NCBI GenBank assembly: GCA_977006965.1
Contig: OZ345376.1
Coordinates: 1,426,001 to 1,490,000, forward strand
Direction of reading: 5' to 3'
DNA length: 64,000 nucleotides
Origin: Phymatolithon calcareum
Taxonomy: Eukaryota; Rhodophyta; Florideophyceae; Hapalidiales
Made by a program: the position numbers and the translations under genes. Under the pieces are notes generated by a model that had not been told where the DNA came from, ran no database searches, and was given only the letters and a program-made list of their open reading frames with translations. Below are positions 1 to 10,019 of the stretch, in pieces (the stretch's first letter is position 1; each line of letters begins with the position of its first letter).

Positions 1-1020
1 AAAAGGGGTCGAGAATGCTTTTGAAGACGGCGTAGGAGTAGAGCGGCTGTCTGTACTGGGAAGCTGTGAACCAGATGATCGATAGCGAGGAGATTGGTCA
101 CAAGTTCCTGTTGTGATGTATGTATTGTTCTGAATGTAGAGGTTCTTCTCTGAATTCTCGTCATATGCGCAGTACGAATCAGGGCGAAGACTAGCGTCTG
201 CATTGATGCACTGTTCAAACCCGTATTGATCCTCACATTTGTCGAACTCGCTTTTAGCCGCTTCGAAGGCATTACGAGCTACTGTTGCATTCGGAAGTCC
301 TTGATCGATATCTCTTAGAACGTCGGAAAGTATGTTTCGGATTCCACTCTGGAGAAATTCAGCAGTGCTGGTACGATAACCTCTCCCACTGGGAGAGCAC
401 GGACACCCGAAAAATTTTCCTTGAATCCGCCTAGATCCGCGTGGCAAATCCTCCTCTGCATGGTCTAATACACGACCAGCAGAGGGTGCAATCGTCGAAG
501 ACGTCGGTGTGGGTTTAGCAGTTTCCGCAGACATTCTGGAGGCAGGAGACCGATATTGATCAGCCATATTGCACTGACCCACGGACACGAACGCGTCCCC
601 TCTTGCAAACAAATTCTTTCCAGTTCTGCTGTCGTATGTGCAGATGGTTGGTGCGATAACGCTCCGTAAAGCTGCATCTGCGTTGATACATGCTTCGAAT
701 CCATTTGCATCTGTGCATTTCTTAAAATTTTCCTCTGCAGTAGCCGTTGCTTTGCTGACGATAGTTTCGTTGTCAAGGCCTTGAGAAAAATCTGTCAAAA
801 ATTGAGAGCTGATTGCATCAAGGCTGTTTGATATTGTCAAGAAAATTTCGTTGGTATATCCGAGTTGGCTCTTGGAACATGGGCAAAGTAGCCATGCAAC
901 GGTGACTCTGCTCGAATTTGGTGAGAGCTGGAATTCTTGGGGATCGTACACCTGAGCATACACATCTGTCTTGAACGCGATGAAAAGCATTAATATCCAG
1001 AAGCGATTTCGTGGAGACAT
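1..1020 (-). CDS. Secreted protein with two Cys-rich repeats, copy A (3' end outside window)
   Basis: I translated the minus strand by hand from the ATG at 1020-1018; 340 codons are open to the window edge with no stop, so the gene is partial. The N-terminus has a basic MSPRNR start and a hydrophobic run ending YAQ, a likely signal peptide. Two tandem domains of about 110-120 residues follow (about 45-165 and 220-320). Each has a CPC pair followed by four more cysteines in matching contexts (KC or KCED, EAC or EQC, a C before TYD or AYD, and a final QC or TC). A Ser/Thr/Pro-rich linker joins them. The complete paralogue is at 52336-53496 on the same strand. I do not recognise the family; a disulphide-stabilised extracellular or wall-associated protein is an inference. 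The copy is open, but its upstream DNA is broken by insertions from 1042 onward. Confidence 0.75.
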   Translation of the reverse strand, partial: MSPRNRFWILMLFIAFKTDVYAQVYDPQEFQLSPNSSRVTVAWLLCPCSKSQLGYTNEIFLTISNSLDAISSQFLTDFSQGLDNETIVSKATATAEENFKKCTDANGFEACINADAALRSVIAPTICTYDSRTGKNLFARGDAFVSVGQCNMADQYRSPASRMSAETAKPTPTSSTIAPSAGRVLDHAEEDLPRGSRRIQGKFFGCPCSPSGRGYRTSTAEFLQSGIRNILSDVLRDIDQGLPNATVARNAFEAAKSEFDKCEDQYGFEQCINADASLRPDSYCAYDENSEKNLYIQNNTYITTGTCDQSPRYRSSGSQLPSTDSRSTPTPSSKAFSTPF

Positions 1021-1220
1021 TTTGAATGGGTGGCACTACTACAGTCAGCCCTCGCTAAGTGGATACTGTCGGGAGACAGGGTCCATATCCAGTTGTGGAG
1101 GTTATTCAGTTACCGAGATGAATCATAAGTTGATATCATATCGGAAACCTTAAAGTTTATTAAAAAAACTGGAAATTTTGGTCTGCCTCTACGGATTGCC
1201 TGTCCAGGGCGACTGACCAC

Positions 1221-1341
1221 TGTTGGCTCATACATACAGATACATACACCCATACATACAGGCAAGTAGTATATATAGGGACCCCTGGGAGGACATACAT
1301 CGGAAGGGGGGCAGAGATCAGTAAACAACCTTGTCTCTACA
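1221..1341 (+). repeat. Copia 5' LTR (121 bp, internally deleted)
   Basis: It matches the 3' LTR except for the lack of 54 bp near its start. In the 3' LTR that stretch lies between copies of the motif GGCTCATA, so slippage between short direct repeats explains the loss. It keeps the TATATATA box at 1270-1277 and ends with TCTCTACA. Confidence 0.88.
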
Positions 1342-1352
1342 GGTTATGGGCC
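1342..1352 (+). other. Copia primer binding site (initiator tRNA-Met anticodon-arm type)
   Basis: GGTTATGGGCC follows the LTR directly. It is complementary to the anticodon arm of eukaryotic initiator tRNA-Met (the GGCCCATAACC region), not to a tRNA 3' end. Priming from an internal half-tRNA-iMet is known for Drosophila copia. The same site occurs in the TRIM at 49596-49939. Confidence 0.7.
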
Positions 1353-1536
1353 TCTCACACTAGCCGCTGGCGCAAGTAACATATACACCCCCCAAGGAAC
1401 GACACAATCCAAGCACTCTCGAAACGCACGAGCCCAACGCCGTGACGAGCGACGCCGCCAAGCCAACAATACACAAGACATCGAACCGCATCCGGCGGAT
1501 CCCCGAGCGGGAACACAGAATAGCACGCAGAGTACG

Positions 1537-4500
1537 ATGGATCTCATGAGTATTCTCGCCCCACTACAACTCACAAAGTCCAACTATCCGCGTTGGCACC
1601 AAGCCGTACCTTCTATTGCCGAAGAGCACGACATCGAAGCCCACCTGCTTGCCGAGGTCCCCATCCCTCCAGGGCCGGCAAATGAGACTTCCAACACGCG
1701 CAAAGACAGAAACAAAGCAGCACGTCTCCTCATATCCACCATCTCCGACGACATGGCACTCGAACTTGGGGACGAAATCCTAACCCAAATGCCGCATTAA
1801 ATAATGTCAAACGTTAAGCGCTACTTTGATTCCAAGTGCGACGTTCAAGAACATGAGAAGCTCAACGCAAAAGCTCAAAACTGCACCCTAGCGGATGGCT
1901 CATCGATCACAGATTATATCAAGCAACACCGTCAGATCCGCCAGGAAATGATACTCGATAAGTATCCCAACATTTCAAACGAGCAACTCACAGTGAACTA
2001 CATAATCAAGGGATTGGCAACCCACCCTTCATATGCCACCCTCATCCCAACCTTTCAAATTGCTCAGCCGCGCACCATAAATGCCATCAGCAATGCGTTG
2101 GAAACTGTTAAGCAACCAGAGCCCGAGACTCTCGTCCTTCCAGATCCACGCCGATACAATCGTTACAAATCATGCCGAGAACCCGAAAAATGGTGCACTT
2201 ATCATCAGTCAGGTACTCACAACACTTCCGAATGCTACGCCGTCAAGAAGCGCAAAAAAGGAGGAGCAACGACGTGCAGGAAAACACAAGCCCTCCGTGC
2301 CCAAGAAAGCACCGCGTCAACAGCGCCGTGCCTATCAAGTCAATACTGAAACCGAATCGACCACGTCCTCTGACAACGACTCTGATGAAATAAACCCAAC
2401 TGTTACTTTCTATCATTTGGACTCGGCTGCCAATGCGACATTCAACAAGCACCCCCAAATGACACAACTTCCCACGCCTGGGTATGTTCGAGTAGCGGAC
2501 CAATCACGAGCCCATACAACACACGCCTGTCCAATCACTATTTGCACAAAGCGCCAAGAAGACCTGAAGATACAGGAAGCAGTCACAGCACCAGCATTCA
2601 GAAACAATTTACTTTCTGTACCACAGCTATGCACCGATAACAACTGTCAAGTTCTGATGGATGCAAATAGGGCCGTCATTATCTCTAAATCCCCTTCAAG
2701 CAAAGTTCTGGGAGAAGCACCGATCAAGGACGGAATGTATCGACTGGATGTAATCGAAAAAGCAGCCAATGGGACCCGTACAGTCCCAATTAGCCATCGT
2801 CAATTAGCTAAGCCAGCCCCACGATTGCGCACTCGTCCGCCTCCCATGATTCAGGCGCAGCCAGACCCACGGAATTATCCAAGTTCAAATAATACAGCTC
2901 TTCCTAAAACTCCGGAATCTATGGCAGCACAGCCACACGAAGATGACTTTCCAGACCTGCCTCACACTAAAAAGAAACAGTTCAGTGAGGCGTACGAGTG
3001 GCATATCTGCATGAACCACGTCGCGCTTCGAAAGCTTTACGAGATGGCCAAAAAGCACAATGTGGGCCTACCGGCGACTTTAAAATCCACTCCCATACGA
3101 ATGGACTGCAGCGGATGTGCGATCGGTGCATTTCAACCTGCACCACACCAGGGAAAACTTAAACGCCCTATACCGGGGCACACAGTCGTATGTGACATGG
3201 CTGGTCCACTTCGCAAGACCCGAGGTGGACACCAGTATTTCCTATCTTTCATTGAGCTGCACACCAGATATGCCCTTGTCTTCCTCCTCAAGAGCAAAGA
3301 AGAAGCACCAACGCACTTGAAATCTGGAGTAACTGCCATTACTCGCCACCTCAACGCCATTCCTTCACGAATCCGGTGCGACAATGCGCGTGAATTCCAA
3401 ACAAAAACTCTAACCGCGCTCTACCGCGCCAATGGAATATTCCCGTCACCTACCACCCCTCACACACCTCAAGAGAACGGGGTCGCTGAGAGATTCAATC
3501 GGACAATTGTATCGCGTGTCCGTTCAACACTTCACGCAGCAAACCTTTCGTTTGACCAGTACTGGGACTGGGCTGTTCTCGACACTGCGTCCAAGTACAA
3601 CAGCACGATTCATGACACAATTCAGGAAATTCCAAAAATTCTGTGGCAACAGCACGCACATGAGAGATCTCCATTTCCAACATTCCGCACTAATCTACAA
3701 CTATTCCGTCCATTTGCGGAGTTCGCTCATGTCGCCAATGTAAATTCACAAAAGAAAAAGTCTGACCCACGCAGCACTCTAGTGCGCTATCTACACACGG
3801 TGGATGACGAGCATTACCGAGTTATCCATCCCACAAATGGGCGGATTACAATCTGCAGAATTGCAAATTATCGACCTTATAACCCTAACTTTGACCCAAG
3901 ACGAATGATCTACCCACAGCCGCCCTCCACAAGAGCAAAGCACATCCCCAGAGTTAATGCCCCGCATGAGATACCACATATGGCGCATCAAATTCGAATT
4001 GACACTGCATCCGAGCCCATGCTCTGTCCTGAAGAATCCCATCTCCTAACAGATTTGTTGGATACTTCCTTAATCCCTCCGAGCCACGCTGTCAATATTA
4101 CTCACGAACTACTGTTACCGACGTGGTTATCCAATGATGATAACTCGCGAAACGCAGCATTGAAGCGAACTTCCTTACTGGCTATGCAGGTCAGTTCCGA
4201 TACACCGCCAGTCCATACAGCGAACTCCGTCGCTCCGAGATCTCTGGCAATGGCGCGAAAGTATCCTGACTCAGAGCAGTGGGGCGAAGAGTACAACCGT
4301 GAGGTTGAAATGCACAGGCGGTTTGGAACTTATAAATCCGTGCCTCGCAGATCAGTGCCTCCAAACACGATAATATCTCCCCCCTCTGTATCGTGCAGGT
4401 ACAAGACGGATGGCAATGGAAACATTACTGACAGAAAGGTCCGTATTAGCTACCGCGGCGATAGAATGATCCCAGATTTCCACTTCTACGCGGACGAAAC

Positions 4501-5831
4501 CGCATGCTACACTGCTGACAAAGATTCGATTCGACTTGTCTTGGCTCTAGCGACGCACAATAATTGGGATGCGAACCATATTGACATCACTAGTGCATTC
4601 CTCCATGAGCCTATCGATTCTCCTGTACCATTATATATGGAGCTGCCACTTCCTTTGACAATGAAGAGGCAGACTGCGATAATGTCGCGTTGATATGCCG
4701 AAATATTTATGGTACACCACAAGCTGGTCGCATGTACACCGATGGTCTCCGTCGCCACCTCCTATACCATGGTTACACAGTGTCGCAATCTGATGAAAAC
4801 ATTTACTTGAAGCGCGATGGAACAAACATTACTGTCCTTGCTGTTACCGTGGACGATTTTTGCGCTATCACAAACACAACCGATGCGTACAACCAACTCA
4901 CCCGCATACTTAAGCGCAAGTACGATATCAAAGACCTTGGACCAATAAGTAACATCATTGGCTGGAAGATTTCACGCGATCGAAGAAATGGCACAATGAC
5001 TCTGTCACAACCAGGACTTAGCCTATCCCTGCTGCAGGCACTGGACATGGAAGATTGCTCCCCCAAACAAACTCCGTATCTATCAGGTGTCCAGCTCCAA
5101 ATTCCACTGCAGAAGACAGATCCTGCCCAAAACGCCGTTTTCAAAGTGCCGTCGGTATTCTTCGATACCTCGCTGACTGCACGCGCTCAGATCTCGGATA
5201 CATCACGGGTCAGCTTGCCCGCCACATGCAAAACCCATCCATGAGGCACTGGCGCGCGCTCCAGCAAGTTGGCCGCTACGTCCAGGGCACCCTGAACCAC
5301 GGCATTCGATACGTAACTTCCTCACTTGTAATTCGTGCCAAAAGTGATTCAGACTTCGCCGCCTGCCATGACTTGCGCAAGTCGACTTACGGCAACATTC
5401 TCTTTCTGGGCACTAATCCAATTTCTTGGTGCTCGCGACGGATCAAGACGACAGTGCTTAGCACATTTGAGGCTGAATATATTGCAGCGAGCAACACGGC
5501 TAGGCACACCATTTGGCTCCGAAGCCTCACGCACGAAATTGGCATTCCTCAATCAATGCCTGCACCACTCGAAATGGAAAACACTGCGGCTATCCAGTTA
5601 GCAAAAAACTCCTCGCCAACCAAACGCAGCAAGTACATAGAGATCCGATACCATTACCTTCGGGACCAAGTCAAAATTGGCAACATATGCACGGTGTATA
5701 CACCGGGCGAGATCCTCACAGCGGATATCATGACAAAACCGCTACCTGGACCGCGATTTAACATGCTGAAGGGTAGCATCCCAGTAATCTCCGCAGAGCC
5801 ACCTGATGTCCCCGAGACTGTTGGCTCATAA
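1537..5831 (+). pseudogene. Copia gag-pol, broken
   Basis: Gag starts at the ATG at 1537 and has an in-frame TAA at 1798-1800, then continues in the same frame to a zinc-knuckle-like CTYH...C motif near 2200. A frame change near 2260, at a run of A, leads into pol. Pol carries protease (LDSAAN, near 2418), a GAG-pre-integrase region, integrase (D in CDMAGP, D in RCDNAREF, E in NGVAERF; about 3190-3500) and reverse transcriptase (about 4260-5040, with VDDF in place of YVDD). RNase H follows at about 5150-5760, with a typical DIMTKPLP end. Further frame changes lie near 4650 and 5145. The last codons run into the 3' LTR. No intact polyprotein can be made from this copy. Confidence 0.92.
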
Positions 5832-5993
5832 TTCGCTCCTCCACATCAGCTGCTCTGCGCCTATTGGCTCATAGTGGGCTCATACATACAGATACATACA
5901 CCCATACATACAGGCAAGTAGTATATATAGGGACCCCTGGGAGGACATACATCGGAAGGGGGGCAGAGATCAGTAAACAACCTTGTCTCTACA
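5819..5993 (+). repeat. Copia 3' LTR (175 bp)
   Basis: The full-length LTR has three GGCTCATA motifs in its first 60 bp, a TATATATA box at 5922-5929 and ends TCTCTACA, followed by the ACCAC target duplicate. The distal part is almost identical to the 5' LTR. Confidence 0.88.
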
Positions 5994-6290
5994 ACCACCA
6001 CTTTTCTACTACAGTATTTTGATGACGATGATTTGCATCAGGGATTTGTGATGATGCATTCCAGGTGATTCACATGCCGTCATCAGTGATTAGCTTTGTA
6101 CAATCAAAAATTTAATTTTTAAATAGGTTTCTGCGCCGTGACTGACCGTTTTCAATATCCACTTGGAGAATATTCACCTCAACCTAAAATTTGATTAAAT
6201 TTTATTGGGTCCCAACTTGGTGGAGCCGTGTCGTATCCAGTTGGAGCGGATATCCAGTTAGTGAATATCCAGTTGGCAAGGGAGTACTGT

Positions 6291-7140
6291 ACGATGTCGG
6301 CGTTGTGAGACTCTGACTTGTGCAGTTTTATCAGATCAAATAAGCTTGTCTCTAAATCTATATTGCATGTCTCTTACGTACAACGCCATTTTCTCGGCAA
6401 TGATGAGACGGATATCTTGTTGTCAGAACCCTGCTTCCGAGATCAGCTACCGCAGAAAACTGATCTTTGTTGAACTTTTAATTGCAATTTTCTGTCCGTC
6501 CAGCGAGAGAAGCTCGAGGCTTACTAGACTTATAAGATTAAGCGTGAGTGCGCGGTAGAAGCAACAAGAGCGATCACGTAATCGTTATGAAACATTTTCT
6601 GAAAACGTTTTCATTTTCGACGGAGGTTTGGCTTGGAACAGTGCATCAGATGAAGGGGCTTTAAGGCAATTGTTGCCATCCGTAGCGTGTTCATTGGCCG
6701 AAGGTCTAGTCTACGTGTTTATGGGCCCCTTTTTTTCGGTATGGTCATCACTTCCAGAAAATTTCTTTTATGACTCCCGTTCATTCCTTTTCTGGACTTC
6801 CATGTCCAAAATTAGTACCGCTATTTACATTTATGAATTTCACCAGTGGAATTCTCTATCCTTTCTCAAAATTGACATTTTCGAAAGTTCCGGAAACGTG
6901 ACAAACGAGCACCGTAAGTTGCGAATTGCGTGTAAGCGCACATTAATGAAAGGTTGTAAACTGATACGCGAGGTTTTTGTCATCCAATCAGAGAGCTGTG
7001 ATCTCAATATTTACCATGTTTTATGCACCATTTGTAGTGCAAAATTACACCACGTAAAATGTATTTCGAGCGTTTGAAAGTTCTGGTTTCCTGATGGTTG
7101 TTTTGTACAGTCTCATCCAACAACAGTTTTGAAAAGAAAA
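6291..7140. repeat. Upstream DNA of copy A, duplicated upstream of copy B
   Basis: From CGATGTCGGCGTTGTG onward this stretch aligns with 53513-53640, 54015-54262 and 54990-55260, which lie upstream of the paralogue at 52336-53496. The gene and roughly 0.8-1 kb of its upstream DNA were therefore duplicated together. I see no convincing gene in it; the 149-codon frame at 6628-7077 has no recognisable domain. Confidence 0.7.
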
Positions 7141-7144
7141 CTCC

Positions 7145-8255
7145 AATTTTCATTCATTCATTAATTTTGCGCATTTCCATTGTGGGGCTAGAAGCACTTT
7201 GAGGGCCTATGCTTCTTCCATTCTAATCTATTTGTTGCGAGTTGTTTGTTTGTTTAATGCAGGATATTTGAGCTACACAATGCGTACGTTACTCAACATC
7301 TAGGGGGCCACTAAGATGTTCCTGCTCTACAGTAGATTCATTCTGGGTACTCGCGTAACTGCTTCCCGCGAGTACTGCGGCACACCACTACACGGCGACA
7401 TCAGTGTGCCCGTCGCGGAACATAATTCAATTCTTGTTTATAACAGGACTCGAACCGGCGACCACAACATTCCTTCCTGTATCATACTGAGATATTCGCA
7501 CAGGTGCGCGGAGGCAGTTTTACCACTATACTACAGGTGGTGTTGCGTGTTTGACTACTGCTTACACCTCGAGGTCCGGGACTTCACCAAAGATTGACTC
7601 TGGGGTTGGTCGGACGCAGCGAAGTAGCACATGACGAGCAAAGCGAATTTGGTCCATCATCCGAGCCAACACCATCGCACAGTCAGCCTCGATAAATGGA
7701 ACCTCTTTTTTAGAATAACCTCGGTTATCAGCATAATCGGGTGCTCCACGAATACCGTATCGTCCTAAATTTAACAAAAATTAGAGGATTGTAGAATATT
7801 TGATAGGGGGATTTTTTCATGTTCGAGGTCACGGGGCATACTTTAAATTTTGTTATAATTTTGTTTAGCGTACACGGAGCATATCCTCACTCGTAGAATA
7901 CTGTAAGTACTTTTCATGTTTCTCCTGCCATTGGCATACAGTACAGTAAAGGTTGACACAGTGTTGTAAAGCTACTGCTCGGCACACGTGTGATCCAAAA
8001 CTTATGATTCAAAATTCGACTTGAGTTTAACCTCGATTTTGAGAATATTGGACCATTCCACATTGCCCATCCATTTATCGAGGCCTGACTGTATTTCTCT
8101 GGCGCACAATACAATATTGATAGTGGGACCTCCAGACTCGTCGGCAATTGCTCTTTCCGGTATTCTGGAGAACATCTTAGCGCCTGTGGATATGAGTTTT
8201 TTCCGAAAATTTTTAGTTAGCCTCCATGATTCGCAACCGTAAGGAGAACTCCAAT
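7145..8255 (-). pseudogene. LINE (non-LTR) 3' fragment, family 1, interrupted by a SINE
   Basis: Read on the minus strand, fragments match the C-terminal part of a non-LTR reverse-transcriptase protein: YGCESW followed by KLISTGAKM and ADESGGPTI (about 8250-8090), then CVRPTPES (about 7600). The element ends near 7145 in a (TGAA)n-type tail. Frameshifts and stops occur throughout. The same 3' end and tail occur at 51660, 55419 and 59735. The SINE at 7242-7552 sits inside it, so this LINE copy is older. Confidence 0.7.
7242..7552 (-). mobile_element. tRNA-derived SINE
   Basis: On the minus strand there is a box A match TAGTATAGTGG (complement of 7523-7533) and a box B match GTTCGAGTC (complement of 7447-7455). 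These are the two internal RNA polymerase III promoter boxes. The 3' end at 7242-7256 is an (AAAC)n tail. Flanking LINE sequence resumes on both sides. The acceptor and T stems do not pair properly, so this is a SINE head and not a working tRNA gene. Confidence 0.68.
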
Positions 8256-8279
8256 GTTGTGTATTTTGCAGGTACAATG

Positions 8280-8730
8280 TACTGTTAATTATAGAACATA
8301 AAAGGAGACTGAACATGAATGCCAAATACTCAAACGGGCGCTCTCGGGCAGAGAAATTCGAATTTAGAAGATATTAGGACAGTACAGCATGACCGGCACG
8401 GAAGAAGTGACCTCTAAATCAAATATTGAAAACAAAAAAGTAATTAAATAAAATCAAATTTGAGGTTCAGGGACCTTTTTTGTACCTGAAACGCCATCAA
8501 GTGCGTATTATGATACGATCTTGCGCGCACTCTTTGGGAGATTAATTCAACAAAGTTAACCCAATCACCTCTGTACCTCGCTAGAATTTGGCACAAGTAG
8601 TGTACCGCGCGAGCGTAGGTTAGTACGAGCGGAAACAGGAGAACAACCAACTAGCAAAATTCCCAACTTGTATCACATCGGTGAGGACATCAACCGTCCT
8701 CTGGGCTCGGAAAAATTCATTTGCAAGAGA
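8280..8730. repeat. Diverged dispersed repeat shared with 57600-58110
   Basis: Long stretches match 57600-58000, including GGGCGCTCTCGGG near 8338, AAATCAAATATTGAAAAC near 8417 and GGACATCAACCGTCCTC near 8684. The distal part also resembles the solo LTR at 44810-45118, so it probably includes a decayed LTR. No gene is visible. From 8730 to 8880 I see nothing. Confidence 0.5.
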
Positions 8731-8879
8731 TTGCTGCTCGAGCTGCAATGCACAATACGAATTGCTCCTGGCTCAATCTTGAAATATCTATTGCAATGCA
8801 GCAAGGCGAGCAATCAAGGGTAGTCTACTTTACCTCAGGAAGGAACGTTTCCATCAAACATTAAACTACCATGCGTTCA

Positions 8880-9853
8880 ACATGGATATTACATGTAGTT
8901 GCCTTCTATGAGCTCTTCGGTGACCTCGTGGGCTTTGATTCGAGATTCCGCCTTCTCCGAGCGCAATCCGTTGATCGTCTCGCTCACAATTTGGGCACTC
9001 TAGAATCGGTCGCTCACTTTGAGGAAAACGAGTGCCTCACGGAAAAGTAAATGTGTGCCTCGGCGTTGAAATCAGTGACTTCAGCAGTGGTTTCAACATC
9101 TTTTGTGTATTCTGAGGCAATCTGGTCCGTTGGAGACATTCCCAGCAATGTAAGGCGAGGCACGACGATCGATGCCGAGCGAGCATCTACATTAGACGTA
9201 GACGTAGTGCAATATTAAGCGATAGCCGCAACATAATGCACGCTGTTGCAAGACCGCACGTTGTACAGTATAGCACCGTGAGTACAATCCAGTTCGGCAG
9301 CGATTCGGTTCTCAACGAGCTCGAACAGGTAAAAGAGCACACAGAAGACCATCCTGACGGATAGTTTGACATGGCGGCAGAACGTGCGCACTTCCGTGTC
9401 TTCAACGTGCGCCAACGGCTGATTTTTCATGACAATCAGTCGAATATACGCATGAACTGCATTTTCGTACGCAGACATAGACGGGACATCGAATTGGGAG
9501 CGGATTGTAAGGCCTTTCTGCTGCATCGCGAGCAGCGCCTCGTTGTAGAGGCGCTGTAGAGTTGCGTCTTGTTCAGATGGGATTTGACCTTTGGTGTAGC
9601 ATCTTTTGAGGTGGTCGTACGAATTCCTGTAGCCGGTCTTCTCCATGAATGATACGATAGGAGTGGGGCAGTTCGGCCTCGGGCATCGATGCTGCAGGCA
9701 GTCTCTTTCGAACAAGGCGCCGGTCCTTCCCTCGACACTTCTATTTTCGGAGCGGTTCTTTCGACACCGCTGCTGCTCGTAACACATTGCTACAGACATG
9801 GTCTCTGGGCATAGAAACAAGGTTCTACATGCTGTGGGCTCCTCTCCACTCAA
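8880..9853 (-). pseudogene. hAT-like transposase remnant, internally deleted
   Basis: The minus-strand frame at 9215-9853 has a BED-finger-like stretch (CPRPNC ... HLKRC), then a conserved region with MKNQPLAHVED, and ends with HYVAAIA, as in the first half of hAT-type transposases. From 9215 to about 8880 a second part reads like the hAT C-terminal segment (EALVFLKVSDRF, with one stop). The middle catalytic region is missing. A C-terminal fragment of the same kind lies at 50651-50938. hAT membership is inferred from motifs. Confidence 0.55.
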
Positions 9854-10019
9854 TTCTTTACTCTTTGGATCTAGGACATCCTACTACTTTTGCGACATTT
9901 ATTCTGCTGTCGGCATCGCCTCTTCTGAGCAAGGCTACCTGGGAGACCTACAACAGCAGCTCGTGGTTGCAGAATTCTCCTCCGCGCCTCGCTGTCCTTT
10001 CGTTTTAGCTCTCCAGAAC

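Larger units (their letters stand above)
1221..5993 (+). mobile_element. Ty1/copia LTR retrotransposon, complete but dead
   Basis: LTRs begin TGTTGG and end CTACA. The 5-bp target duplication ACCAC is at 1216-1220 and 5994-5998. A primer site follows the 5' LTR directly. The internal order gag, protease, integrase, reverse transcriptase, RNase H is that of Ty1/copia. An in-frame stop and at least three frameshifts make it non-autonomous. It is nested in the TA-flanked element at 1042-6289 and is therefore younger than it. Confidence 0.93.
1042..6289. mobile_element. TA-flanked short inverted-repeat element (Tc1/mariner/pogo-like MITE), split by the copia element
   Basis: The ends read CAGTCAGCCC at 1042 and, on the other strand, CAGTACTCCC from 6289. 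They share an imperfect inverted repeat of about 24 bp and are flanked by TA at 1040-1041 and 6290-6291. The paralogous locus at about 53506-53530 shows the empty site, joining the same flanks directly. Without the copia insertion the element is about 470 bp, with several copies of an ATATCCAGTT-like motif near both ends. It has no coding capacity. TA duplication and CAGT termini suggest the Tc1/mariner/pogo superfamily; that assignment is an inference. Confidence 0.65.

Noticed and set aside
7440-7545. tRNA gene on the minus strand (box A and box B present)
   Set aside because: The acceptor and T stems do not pair and the spacing is too long; it is better explained as a SINE head.
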